Assembly: GCF_003634695.1 (NCBI RefSeq)
Contig: NZ_RBWV01000015.1
Coordinates: 167,380 to 231,379 of the forward strand
Length of the DNA: 64,000 nt
Reading direction: 5' to 3'
From: Motilibacter peucedani
GTDB taxonomy: Bacteria > Actinomycetota > Actinomycetes > Motilibacterales > Motilibacteraceae
Below the pieces are notes generated by a model, which was not told the DNA's origin, did not search any database, and saw only the letters and a program-made list of their open reading frames with translations. Of this stretch, positions 30,342-38,610 are shown one piece after another (position 1 is the stretch's first letter; every line of letters starts with the position of its first letter). Position numbers and translations under genes: made by a program.

Positions 30342-31508
30342 ATGGCCATGCCCGCCATCGTGAGCAAGGCCAAGGCGACCGTCACCGACGTGCGCAGCCG
30401 CGTACCCGTCCTCGACCACGCCCTCCGGATGAACGCCCACTACGGCAAGGTGCGCGGCGGGGCGCTCGCCGGCGCGGTGACCTACTTCGGCTTCCTGTCG
30501 TTCTTCCCGCTCGTCGCCGTGGCGTTCTCCGTCGTCGGGTTCGTGGCGGTCGCCTACCCCGACGCCAAGGACCAGCTGGTCGACTCGCTCAACTCGACGT
30601 TCCCGGGCCTGCTCTGCACCGGGAAGGCGTGCAACGCCAGCCAGATCAACATCGACGACATCATCAGCGCCAAGGCGGGCACCGGGATCATCGGCCTGGT
30701 CGGCCTGGTGTTCGCCGGCCTCGGCTGGCTCGACGCGCTGCGAGAGGCCCTGCGCCAGGTGTGGGGCCTGAGCCCGGGTGGCGGCAACGTCGTCGTCAAG
30801 AAGGTCACCGACATCGTGGTGCTCGCCGTCATGGGCGGGCTGGTGCTGGTGTCGACCGTGCTCTCGAGCTTCGCGACGTCCTACACGACCGAGGTGCTGG
30901 GCTGGTTCGGCCAGGAGGACAACACCCCGGCGAAGCTCGGGCTCAGGGTGCTGGCCTTCGTCGTGGCGCTGACCGGCGACGTGCTCGTGCTGATGTTCGT
31001 GTTCACCCGGCTGCCCGGCCACCGGCTGCCGCGGGTGAACACCGTGCACGGCGCCGTCCTCGGCGGGTTCGCCGTCGAGGTGCTCAAGCTGTTCGGCACC
31101 TACCTGATCGGCAAGACGACCGGCAACGCGCTCTACGGCACCTTCGCGATCATCATCGGCATGCTGGTGTGGATCAACTTCATCTGCCGCGCGGTGCTCT
31201 ACGCCGCGTCGTGGGCGGTCACCGGCCCCCAGTCGACGATCGAGGCCGAGACGGTCGCCAACGCCGACGTGCTCGACAACGAGGAGGCGAAGGCGGTGTC
31301 GGGCAAGGCGCTGCCGGCCGCCCACACCGCCCAGTTGCGCGTGCAGGCCGAGCGGCGGGCAGCGGCCGAGAGGGCCGTACGCCGTCAGCGGGACGCGCGG
31401 GTCGCTGCCGCCCGGGGGCGCGGCTACGCCCTGCTGGGCGTGCTGTCCCTCGTGGCGCTGCGCGGAGGCAGGGGCCGCGCGGCCGGGAGCCGGACGACCT
31501 CGCGCTGA
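30342..31508 (+). CDS. YihY/BrkB-family inner membrane protein
   Basis: 388 residues from ATG 30342, with GGAGG 6 nt upstream. The family core ALAGAVTYFGFLSFFPLVAVAFSV (about 45-68) leads into six helices with conserved LDALREALRQVWG, NTVHGAVLGGFAVEVLK and YGTFAIIIGMLVWINFICR. The last 90 residues form a basic, alanine-rich helical tail (AERRAAAERAVRRQRDAR). Formerly called ribonuclease BN, it is now regarded as an integral membrane protein of unknown role. The 3' end overlaps the D,D-carboxypeptidase gene on the other strand by 85 bp. Confidence 0.9.
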   Translation: MAMPAIVSKAKATVTDVRSRVPVLDHALRMNAHYGKVRGGALAGAVTYFGFLSFFPLVAVAFSVVGFVAVAYPDAKDQLVDSLNSTFPGLLCTGKACNASQINIDDIISAKAGTGIIGLVGLVFAGLGWLDALREALRQVWGLSPGGGNVVVKKVTDIVVLAVMGGLVLVSTVLSSFATSYTTEVLGWFGQEDNTPAKLGLRVLAFVVALTGDVLVLMFVFTRLPGHRLPRVNTVHGAVLGGFAVEVLKLFGTYLIGKTTGNALYGTFAIIIGMLVWINFICRAVLYAASWAVTGPQSTIEAETVANADVLDNEEAKAVSGKALPAAHTAQLRVQAERRAAAERAVRRQRDARVAAARGRGYALLGVLSLVALRGGRGRAAGSRTTSR

Positions 31509-32683
31509 CGGCGCCGGCGCGCGCGACGCAGCCGCGCGCGTACGAGCACCCGCACGCGCAGCAGCACGACGAGACCGGCGAGCGCCGCGAGCCCCTCGGC
31601 CGCCGTCCGTCGCCACGACCCGAGCAGCGCGGCCTCGGGCTGGGCCTGGGCGGCCGAGGCAGCGGTGCGCGGCGCGACGGCCGCTCCGGCGACGGTGCCT
31701 CCCGGCGCGGTAAGGGCGTCGGCGACGGCCGGCTGGTCGGCGCCGGGCGTGCCGAGCGGCGCGACGAGCTGGCCGACCGGAGCTGCGGAGCGCCCGCCCG
31801 CGAAGTACCAGTCCGAGAGCGCGGCGGCCTCCTTCCAGGCGCCGGCGCCGGTGTCCATGAGCGTCACGATGACGGTGTGCCCGCCCCGCCGGGCGGCCGT
31901 GACGAGGGTGTTGCGCGCGAGCGTGGTGTAGCCGTTCTTCAGCCCGATCGCTCCGGGGTAGCGCACGACGAACTTCTGCTCCGACCACAGCTGGAAGCCC
32001 GGCCGCGGGCCGCGGGCCGGCACCTTGCCCGGGAAGCGGGCGTGCATCGTGGTGGCGTAGGACACCAGCGTCGGGTTGGCCACCGCGACCCGGGCGATCA
32101 GCGCCAGGTCGTAGGCCGAGCTGAGCTGGCCGTCCTCGTCGAGCCCCTCGGGCGTGACGGCGTGGGTGTCGAGCGCCTGCAGCCGCCGGGCCTCGGCGTT
32201 CATGGCGGCGACGGTGGCGGGCACGCCGCCGCCGAGCATCGCCAGGCCGTGGGTCGCGTCGTTGCCGCTGCGCAGGAACATCGCGAGGAACAGCTGCTCG
32301 GCGGTGTAGGTGCCGCCCTTGACCATGCCGGCCTTGCTGCCCTCGATGCGCTCGTCGACCTCGCTGGCGGTGTAGACCGCCTTGGCCGGGATGCGGGGCT
32401 GCAGCGTGATGGCGGCGAGCGTCTTGAGCGTGCTCGCGGGTCGCAGGTGGCGGTGGGCCGCCTTGGCGGCGAGGACGGCGCCGGTGTCGGCGTCGGCCAC
32501 GACGTAGGAGGTGGCGGCCACGGCCGGCGGTGCGGCGGCACCCGCGCCGGAGACGGGCACCTGCGAGGCGAGCAGCTCACCCCCGACCGGCGGCGCCGCA
32601 CAGGCCACGCCCGGCAGCGCGAGCGCGAGGCAGCCCGCGCCCAGCGCAGCGCCCAGCAGGCGGCGGAGCGTCGGTGCTGGCAC
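31424..32683 (-). CDS. D-alanyl-D-alanine carboxypeptidase (S11/PBP5 type)
   Basis: 419 residues from GTG 32683. A signal peptide (LLGAALGAGCLALALPGVACAA) is followed by the penicillin-binding catalytic set: PASTLKTLAA (SxxK), SGND (SxN) and IGLKNGYT in place of KTG, a known actinobacterial variant. A C-terminal hydrophobic helix (AAEGLAALAGLVVLLRV) and a basic tail anchor it in the membrane. It trims pentapeptide stems of peptidoglycan outside the cell. Monocistronic and leaderless (TAGCCT, 6 nt, GTG). Its 3' end overlaps YihY by 85 bp tail to tail. Confidence 0.92.
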   Translation of the reverse strand: MPAPTLRRLLGAALGAGCLALALPGVACAAPPVGGELLASQVPVSGAGAAAPPAVAATSYVVADADTGAVLAAKAAHRHLRPASTLKTLAAITLQPRIPAKAVYTASEVDERIEGSKAGMVKGGTYTAEQLFLAMFLRSGNDATHGLAMLGGGVPATVAAMNAEARRLQALDTHAVTPEGLDEDGQLSSAYDLALIARVAVANPTLVSYATTMHARFPGKVPARGPRPGFQLWSEQKFVVRYPGAIGLKNGYTTLARNTLVTAARRGGHTVIVTLMDTGAGAWKEAAALSDWYFAGGRSAAPVGQLVAPLGTPGADQPAVADALTAPGGTVAGAAVAPRTAASAAQAQPEAALLGSWRRTAAEGLAALAGLVVLLRVRVLVRARLRRARRRRQREVVRLPAARPLPPRSATRDSTPSRA

Positions 32684-32689
32684 GCCGCC

Positions 32690-32695
32690 AGGCTA
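32690..32695 (-). promoter_or_regulatory. Leaderless -10 element of D,D-carboxypeptidase gene
   Basis: TAGCCT on the minus strand, 6 nt, then GTG 32683. Confidence 0.55.
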
Positions 32696-32767
32696 GCCGC
32701 GGCGCCGCCACCGGCGCGGGAGACGCGCCCGTGCAACCTGGAGGAGGCTGGGAGGCATGGAGGAGTC

Positions 32768-33283
32768 GTGACCCCACGTCCCGACCCGGACTTCGCCCGC
32801 TGGGCGGCGACGGCGCGGCCCCGGCTGCGGCGTACGGCGTTCCTGCTCAGCGGCGACTGGCACCTCGCGGAGGACCTCGCCCAGGACGCGCTGCTGCGCG
32901 TCTACGCGGTGTGGCACCGCGCGTCGGCGTCGGGGGCGCCGGACGCCTACGCCCGGGCGACGCTCGTCAACGCCTTCCGGGCCGGTGCCCGCCGCCCCTG
33001 GCGCCGTGAGCGGGTGGTGGCCCTGGTGCCCGAGCGGCACGACGCCGCCGCGGCCGACGCCACGGCCGGCCTCGAGGAGCGCGACGCACTGCTCGTCGCG
33101 CTCGCCCGGCTCGGGCCGTCGCAGCGCGCCGTCGTGGTCCTGCGCTACTGGGAGGACATGTCGGTCGCCTCCGTGGCCGACGCGCTCGGCCTGTCGGAGG
33201 GCACCGTGAAGAGCCAGGCCGCCCGGGGTCTCGACTCCCTGCGCCGGACGCTGCGCACCCCGTCGTACGAGGAGACGCGATGA
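32768..33283 (+). CDS. ECF sigma factor, SigE-family type
   Basis: 171 residues from GTG 32768, with AGGAG just upstream. Region 2 covers about 15-75 (RRTAFLLSGDWHLAEDLAQDALLRVYAVW, ARATLVNAFR). Region 4 covers about 108-160 (LARLGPSQRAVVVLRYWEDMS, LGLSEGTVKSQAARGLDSLR). No extra domain. It redirects RNA polymerase to stress promoters. The following membrane gene overlaps by ATGA and is the likely anti-sigma partner. The two promoters of this divergent gap (carboxypeptidase and sigma) are about 85 bp apart. Confidence 0.92.
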   Translation: MTPRPDPDFARWAATARPRLRRTAFLLSGDWHLAEDLAQDALLRVYAVWHRASASGAPDAYARATLVNAFRAGARRPWRRERVVALVPERHDAAAADATAGLEERDALLVALARLGPSQRAVVVLRYWEDMSVASVADALGLSEGTVKSQAARGLDSLRRTLRTPSYEETR

Positions 33284-34059
33284 CCACGACAGAGCCCGAC
33301 GCCCTCGACCCGGAGCTGCAGGCCGCCTTCGAGCGGGTGCTCGCGGCCGAGCCGCCCTTCGACCGCCCCTGGCCCGACGCCCTCGACGCCGCTGTGCGCG
33401 GTGGTCGCCTGCGCCGGCTGCGCGTGCGGGCCGCGGCCACGTGCTGCACGGCGGCCGCCGTCGCCGGCGCGGTCGCGCTGGCGGTCACCGTCGCACCGGA
33501 CCGGGCCGCAGACGTACCGGTCGGGGTGCCGGCCGCCCCGGCACCCGTGACCGAGGCGCCCGTGGCCGAGGGGCCGGCGCCCGACCCGTCGGCCCCGTCC
33601 GGCAGCACGGACGCCGCCCGGCTCACCCACGTGCTCGAGCAGCTCGAGGGGTCGGTGCAGGCCTCGGCGGCAGGACGGATCGCGTTCGACCCGTCGATCG
33701 ACGAGGCGGTGGTGGTCCTGACGACCCGCCGCGGTCGGGTCGAGGTCGCCTCGTCCTACGACGCGGAGAACTCGCTCGCCGTGCTGGCCGGCTCCTGCAC
33801 CGCTGCCGACGGCAGGACGTGCACCGTCGAGCTCTCCGGCCGCGGTCGTGGGGCCTGGAGCCGCGCCTACCCCGGTCAGGGCTCGCGCGCCGACCTGCAG
33901 TTCGCCGCCACGGCCGCCGACGGACGGCTGCTGCTCGTGCACGTCACCAACCTGGTCGAGGTCGGGGGCGCGAAGGTCCTCGGCCCGACGTGGTCGGAGC
34001 TCGGCCTCTCGCCCGCGGTCGTCGAGCTCGCGGTGGAGGCGTCCGGGGCGCTGGGCTGA
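33280..34059 (+). CDS. Membrane protein partner of the ECF sigma factor (putative anti-sigma)
   Basis: 259 residues; ATG 33280 overlaps the sigma factor stop. Residues 1-48 are acidic then basic and cytoplasmic, one helix lies at about 50-70 (AAATCCTAAAVAGAVALAVTV), then a Pro/Ala linker and an extracytoplasmic beta-rich region (RLTHVLEQLEG ... VEVASSYDAENSLAVLAG ... LGPTWSELGLSP). The topology and overlap suit an anti-sigma factor. However, no zinc-binding HxxxCxxC motif is present, so it is not a classical ZAS protein. Function inferred from context. Confidence 0.65.
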   Translation: MTTTEPDALDPELQAAFERVLAAEPPFDRPWPDALDAAVRGGRLRRLRVRAAATCCTAAAVAGAVALAVTVAPDRAADVPVGVPAAPAPVTEAPVAEGPAPDPSAPSGSTDAARLTHVLEQLEGSVQASAAGRIAFDPSIDEAVVVLTTRRGRVEVASSYDAENSLAVLAGSCTAADGRTCTVELSGRGRGAWSRAYPGQGSRADLQFAATAADGRLLLVHVTNLVEVGGAKVLGPTWSELGLSPAVVELAVEASGALG

Positions 34060-34065
34060 GCGACG

Positions 34066-34071
34066 TACGAT
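34066..34071 (+). promoter_or_regulatory. Leaderless -10 element
   Basis: TACGAT, 7 nt, then GTG 34079. Confidence 0.5.
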
Positions 34072-34078
34072 CGCCCGC

Positions 34079-34300
34079 GTGGTCCTCTCCCGTCGCGCCT
34101 CGTGGGCGCTGCTCGTCGCCGGCCTCTGGAACTGGCTGATCTGGCCCCGGTTCCTCAAGGCGATCTGGGCCGACGACCGGTCGTGGAACAACGGCGCCAC
34201 GAAGTTCTTCGTCGTCCACGCCGTGCTGATCTCGGTGTCGCTGACGATCGGCACGGCCGTCGGCTGGGTCGGGCTGCGCGGGATCCGCGCCCCGCGCTAG
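34079..34300 (+). CDS. SCO4848-like small membrane protein
   Basis: 73 residues from GTG 34079. Two hydrophobic helices flank a loop: SWALLVAGLWNWLIWPRFLKAIWADDRSW and FFVVHAVLISVSLTIGTAVGWVGLRG. The WNWLIWPRF and WADDRSW segments match the actinobacterial SCO4848 family, which sits next to a D,D-carboxypeptidase gene in Streptomyces, as here. Function unknown. Its TAG stop shares the bases CTAG with the nagB stop on the other strand (34297-34300). Confidence 0.8.
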   Translation: MVLSRRASWALLVAGLWNWLIWPRFLKAIWADDRSWNNGATKFFVVHAVLISVSLTIGTAVGWVGLRGIRAPR

Positions 34301-35076
34301 AGGCCCTGCCACTCCGGCTTGCCGGCGTAGGTGTGCCTGTAGTAGTCGGCGAGCACCAGCCGGCCGGCCGCCGCCTCGTCGACGAGCACGGTCGCGTGCG
34401 GGTGCAGCTGCAGCACCGACGCGGGGCAGAACGCGCTGACCGGCCCCTCGGCCATGGCGTGCACGGCCTCGGCCTTCGCCGCGCCGGTCGCGACCAGCAC
34501 CAGGTGCCGCGCCTCGCGGATGGTGCCGAGTCCCTGCGTCAGCACGTGGTGGGGCACCTCGTCGGGGCTCGCGAAGAAGCGCGCGTTGTCGGCGCGGGTC
34601 TGCGGGGTCAGGGTCTTGATGCGGGTGCGTGACGCGAGCGACGAGCCCGGCTCGTTGAAGCCGATGTGGCCGTCGGTGCCGATCCCGAGCAGCTGGAGGT
34701 CGACGCCGCCCTCGGCGGCGATGCGCGCCTCGTAGTCGGCGCACGCGGCGGGTACGTCCGTGGCGAGCCCGTCGGGCCCCTGCACCGCGTCGGCGGCGAA
34801 GTCGACGGAGTCCTCGAGCTCTCGGCGCACGACCTCGCGGTAGCGCTCGGGGTGCCCGGCGGCCAGGCCGACGTACTCGTCGAGCAGGAAGCCGCGGGCG
34901 CGGGCGAAGCTGACCTCGCCGCGGCGGTGGCGCTCGGCGAGGGCCGCGTAGGTGGAGAGCGGGCTCGAGCCGGTGGCCAGGCCGAGCACGGCGTCGGGCT
35001 TGCGGGCCAGCAGGGCAACGACGGCTCCGGCCGCCAGGTCGCCGATGCGCTCGGCAGGGACGATCACGATCTCCAT
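34297..35076 (-). CDS. nagB: Glucosamine-6-phosphate deaminase
   Basis: 259 residues from ATG 35076. Landmarks are GLATGSSPLSTYAAL (phosphate loop), FLLDEYVGL with the proton-transfer Asp, and the active-site GIGTDGHIGFNEPGSSL with catalytic Asp and His (about 134-149). It deaminates and isomerises GlcN-6-P to fructose-6-phosphate, the last step of this operon. nagA ends 19 bp upstream. AAGGAG lies about 13 nt before the ATG, longer than usual. Its stop overlaps that of the SCO4848-like gene. Confidence 0.95.
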   Translation of the reverse strand: MEIVIVPAERIGDLAAGAVVALLARKPDAVLGLATGSSPLSTYAALAERHRRGEVSFARARGFLLDEYVGLAAGHPERYREVVRRELEDSVDFAADAVQGPDGLATDVPAACADYEARIAAEGGVDLQLLGIGTDGHIGFNEPGSSLASRTRIKTLTPQTRADNARFFASPDEVPHHVLTQGLGTIREARHLVLVATGAAKAEAVHAMAEGPVSAFCPASVLQLHPHATVLVDEAAAGRLVLADYYRHTYAGKPEWQGL

Positions 35077-35095
35077 GCGGGGGTGCGGTCTCCTT

Positions 35096-36190
35096 CTAGG
35101 TGGTGGGCACGCCGGCCCGGTAGGTCCGGACCAGCGCGAGCGAGTCGTCGAGCACCACGAGGTCGGCCGGGTCGCCGGGGCGCAGACGCCCGAGGTCGTC
35201 GCGGCGCAGCAGGGCCGCCGGCCGCAGGGTCGCGGCTGCCAGCGCGTCCTCGAGCCGCGCTCCGGCGTCGACGACGTTGCGCAGCGCCTCGTGCATCGTG
35301 AGGACGCTGCCCGCCAGGCCGCCGGCGCTGTTGCGCGCCCTGCCGCCGCGGTAGTGCACGGTGACGCTGCCGAGCGCGTAGTCGCCGTCGGGCGCGCCGG
35401 TCGCCGACAGTGCGTCGGTCACCAGCACGATCCGGTCGGCGGCGGCGCGGACGACCAGGCGCGAGACGTCGTCGCTGAGGTGCACGCCGTCGCAGATCAG
35501 CTGCACCGCGACGTCGCCGCGGGTCAGGGCGACGCCCGCGAGCCCCGCGGCTCGCGAGGTCGGGGCACTCATCGCGTTGAACACGTGCGTCACCGTGCGG
35601 GCACCGGCGTCGAAGGCGGCGTGCGCGGTCTCGGCGTCGGTCTGGGTGTGGCCGAGCGCGACGAGGACGCCGCGCTCGACCAGGGCGCGCACGAGCTCGA
35701 GCCCGCCCGGCAGCTCGGGTGCGACGGTGATGCCGACGACGGGCCCGGCCGCGCGCAGCCGGTCGAGCAGGGCCACGTCGGGCTCGCGCAGGTCGGCCGG
35801 CGGGTGGGTGCCCGCGCGCTCGGGCGAGAGGAACGGGCCCTCGAGGTGGGCGCCCAGCAGCCGCGCGCCGCCGGGGTCGTCCGCGACGGCGGCCGCGGTC
35901 CGCAGCGCGGCGGTCGTGACGGGCTCCGGCGAGGTGATCAGGTTGGCGACGTACGCGGTGACGCCGTCGCGCGCGAGCGCGCGCCCGACCTCGGCCCACT
36001 GCTCGGGACCGGCGGTGAGCAGGTCGGTGCCGGCGTAGCCGTTGAGCTGCAGGTCGACGAGACCCGGCGCCGCGATCCCGCTGCCCGCCGGCGACAGCCC
36101 CACGGCGGCGACCCGGCCGTCCTCGACCTCGACGTCGCCCGGCAGCAGGCTGCCGTCGACGAACGCCGAGCCCGCGCCGAGCCGCGTCAC
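35096..36190 (-). CDS. nagA: N-acetylglucosamine-6-phosphate deacetylase
   Basis: 364 residues from GTG 36190, overlapping the ROK kinase stop (GTGA). Amidohydrolase fold: GLVDLQLNGYAG near the N-terminus, HLEGPFLSPERAGTHPP (metal-binding Glu), ALGHTQTDAE (His), VTHVFNAMS (His) and the catalytic Asp in VTDALSATG; RPGDPADLVVLD at the C-terminus. It hydrolyses GlcNAc-6-P to GlcN-6-P and acetate, feeding nagB. All ligands expected for this family are present. Confidence 0.94.
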   Translation of the reverse strand: MTRLGAGSAFVDGSLLPGDVEVEDGRVAAVGLSPAGSGIAAPGLVDLQLNGYAGTDLLTAGPEQWAEVGRALARDGVTAYVANLITSPEPVTTAALRTAAAVADDPGGARLLGAHLEGPFLSPERAGTHPPADLREPDVALLDRLRAAGPVVGITVAPELPGGLELVRALVERGVLVALGHTQTDAETAHAAFDAGARTVTHVFNAMSAPTSRAAGLAGVALTRGDVAVQLICDGVHLSDDVSRLVVRAAADRIVLVTDALSATGAPDGDYALGSVTVHYRGGRARNSAGGLAGSVLTMHEALRNVVDAGARLEDALAAATLRPAALLRRDDLGRLRPGDPADLVVLDDSLALVRTYRAGVPTT

Positions 36191-37149
36191 GGGACCACCG
36201 GCTCGCCGATCGGGCTGCGCGGCCCGGGTGCGGTGAGGACCTCGCGGCCGGCGAGCGCCGCGCCGACCGCCGCCACCGCGGAGCCGGGTGCGACCATCGC
36301 CACGCGCTGCGGCAGCTCGAGCGAGGCGAGGAACGGCGAGTCCGCCGACTGGCGGGCGAGGGCGTCGCGCACGGACTCGAGCAGCGCGCTGCCCACGTCG
36401 GTGACGCCACCGCCGAGCACCACCGTCTCGACGTCGCAGGTCAGCACGAGCAGCCGCACGGCGGCGGCCAGCGAGTCGGTGAACCGGTCGCGGGCGGCGA
36501 CGGCGGCAGGGTCGCCGGCGGTGGCGGCGGCGAACAGCGACTCGGCGGGGGAGAGCCCGTCGCGCGCCGCCCACGCCGACGACAGCGCCGAGCCGGAGGC
36601 CAGCGTCTCGAGGCAGCCGCGCTGGCCGCACGCGCAGACGGGGCCGTCGGGGTCGACGGGGATGTGGCCGATCTCGCCGGCCGCGCCACGGGCACCTCGG
36701 CGCAGGCGCCCGCCGATGACCAGGCCGGCAGCCAGTCCGGTGCCGATGCTGAGGTAGGCCAGGTCGCGGCCGTCGAGGTCGAGCACGCGGGCGGCGCCCA
36801 GGGCGGCGGCGTTGACGTCGTTCTCGACGACCACGGGCAGGCCGAGGTGGCGCCCGAGCATGGCGCCGAGGTCGACGGTGCCCACCAGTCCGAGGTTGAC
36901 CGCGTGGGAGACCGCGCCCGAGCGCGGCTCGACCAGCCCCGGCACGCCCACGCCGACGGCCCTGAACTCCGAGAGCTCCACTCCTGGCCGGGCTCCGAGC
37001 GCGCGCACCGCCTCGATGGCCGTGGCGACCACGCCGGCGGGTCCGCCGCTGCTGGCGAGCCGGGTCTGCGCGACGACGGTGCCCGCCTCGTCGAGCGCCA
37101 CGGCGAGGACCTTCGACCCCCCGATGTCGATCCCTGCCAGCAGGGTCAT
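36187..37149 (-). CDS. ROK-family sugar kinase, probable N-acetylglucosamine kinase
   Basis: 320 residues from ATG 37149, overlapping the GH3 stop (ATGA). ATP-binding GIDIGGSKVLA (6-16), catalytic Asp in VVENDVNAAALG, and the ROK zinc motif GHIPVDPDGPVCACGQRGCLE (about 165-185). There is no N-terminal helix-turn-helix, so it is an enzyme and not a repressor. Its place between the hexosaminidase and nagA argues for GlcNAc to GlcNAc-6-P; specificity is inferred. AGREVLTAPG and the C-terminus are intact. Confidence 0.88.
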   Translation of the reverse strand: MTLLAGIDIGGSKVLAVALDEAGTVVAQTRLASSGGPAGVVATAIEAVRALGARPGVELSEFRAVGVGVPGLVEPRSGAVSHAVNLGLVGTVDLGAMLGRHLGLPVVVENDVNAAALGAARVLDLDGRDLAYLSIGTGLAAGLVIGGRLRRGARGAAGEIGHIPVDPDGPVCACGQRGCLETLASGSALSSAWAARDGLSPAESLFAAATAGDPAAVAARDRFTDSLAAAVRLLVLTCDVETVVLGGGVTDVGSALLESVRDALARQSADSPFLASLELPQRVAMVAPGSAVAAVGAALAGREVLTAPGPRSPIGEPVVP

Positions 37150-38609
37150 CCGGCCACTCCTTCGGCGAGGACCGCCGCGACGGCCGCGGCGTTGCTCAGC
37201 GAGGCACCGTAGCTGTGGACCACCGCCGCCCCGGGCAGCGGCTCGGGACCGGGCCACCCCAGCTCGACCACCACGAGGTCCGGACGGGCCGCGGCCAGCG
37301 CGTGCAGCGCCCGCTCCACCCACGGGCGGCGGTGCGGCTCGCGCACGAGCGCGACCAGCGGCGCACCCTCGGCGCGCGGGAGCAGCGGCTCGACCGCGTC
37401 GGTCTCCGCGACGTCGACCTGCGCGCCCCCGCGGAGCGCGTCGGCGTCGGCCGGCAGGCCCCAGGGCACCTCGCCGACGGCGATGTTGGTGCCGGTCACG
37501 AAGCGGAGCACGACGGCGCCCTGCACCGGCGGGAAGGAGCCGGTGACGCGTACGCCGCGGCGGGCGGCCTTGGTGTCGACCTCGGGGTCGGGGTGGGGGA
37601 CGGGCTCGCCGGCTCCCGCGCGGAGGCGCGCCGAGAGCGCCGACACCCGGCCCGCGGCCTCGCGCAGGCGCGCCTCGGGCAGCGTGCCGTCCTGCACCGC
37701 GGCGACCAGCGCGCCGATGACCGCCTCGTGCACGCCGAGCTCCTTGTCGGCGCCGAGGCAGAGCAGGTCGCAGCCCGCTGCCACGGCCAGCACCGCAGCC
37801 GCCGGCTCGCCGCGCCCCCCGCTCGCGCCCTTCATGTCGAGCGCGTCGCTGACGAGCAGGCCGTCGAAGCCGAGGTCCTCGCGCAGCAGGCGCACGACGG
37901 CCGGGCTCAGCGTCGCGGGGGCGTCCGGGTCGATGGCGGGCAGCAGGACGTGCGAGGTCATCACCGCCAGGGTGCCCGCCTCGACCGCGGCGGCGAAGGG
38001 CACCAGCTCGCGCGCCCGCAGCACCTCGAGCGGCGCGTCGACCGTCGGCATCGCGAGGTGCGAGTCGAGGGCCGTGTCGCCGTGCCCGGGCCAGTGCTTG
38101 ACGCACGCGGCCACGCCCGCGGCCTGGAGGCCGGACACGTACGCAGCGCTGTGCCTCGCCACCAGCGCGGCGTCGGCACCGAAGCTGCGCACGCCGATCA
38201 CGGGGTTGTGCGGGTTGCTGTTGACGTCGACGACCGGGGCGAGGTCGAGGTCGATGCCGGCGGCGCGCAGCTCCGCGCCGATCGCGGTGGCGACCGCCGA
38301 CGTGAGGTCCACGTCGTCGGCCGAGCCGAGGGCGGCGTTGCCGGGGTGCGGGTTGCCGGTGCGCATGTGCAGCCGGGTGACGTCGCCGCCCTCCTCGTCG
38401 GTGGCGAGCAGGACGTCGGGGGCGACGGCACGGATCGCCGCGGTCAGCGCTGCCAGCTGCTCGGGCGACTCGACGTTGGAGCCGAACAGGCACAGCGAGC
38501 CCAGCCCGTCGGCGAGCAGGTCCGCCGTCCACGCGGGCAGCTCGAGCCCCTCGAAGGCGCCCATGACGACGCGGGCGGCGAGCCGGCGCAGCTCGAGGTC
38601 GTCGGCCAC
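37146..38609 (-). CDS. GH3 beta-N-acetylhexosaminidase, cytosolic
   Basis: 487 residues from GTG 38609, 1 bp after the permease stop. NagZ-type motif KHWPGHGDTALDSH (171-184) supplies the acid-base Asp-His pair, and the nucleophile is Asp255 in VSDALDM. LATDEEGGDVTRL and GIDLDLAPVVDVN are also GH3 NagZ hallmarks. A C-terminal domain of about 130 residues follows. No signal peptide, so it acts inside the cell on imported chitobiose or related GlcNAc disaccharides (possibly muropeptide-derived), releasing GlcNAc for the ROK kinase. Confidence 0.9.
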   Translation of the reverse strand: MADDLELRRLAARVVMGAFEGLELPAWTADLLADGLGSLCLFGSNVESPEQLAALTAAIRAVAPDVLLATDEEGGDVTRLHMRTGNPHPGNAALGSADDVDLTSAVATAIGAELRAAGIDLDLAPVVDVNSNPHNPVIGVRSFGADAALVARHSAAYVSGLQAAGVAACVKHWPGHGDTALDSHLAMPTVDAPLEVLRARELVPFAAAVEAGTLAVMTSHVLLPAIDPDAPATLSPAVVRLLREDLGFDGLLVSDALDMKGASGGRGEPAAAVLAVAAGCDLLCLGADKELGVHEAVIGALVAAVQDGTLPEARLREAAGRVSALSARLRAGAGEPVPHPDPEVDTKAARRGVRVTGSFPPVQGAVVLRFVTGTNIAVGEVPWGLPADADALRGGAQVDVAETDAVEPLLPRAEGAPLVALVREPHRRPWVERALHALAAARPDLVVVELGWPGPEPLPGAAVVHSYGASLSNAAAVAAVLAEGVAG

Positions 38610-38610
38610 G

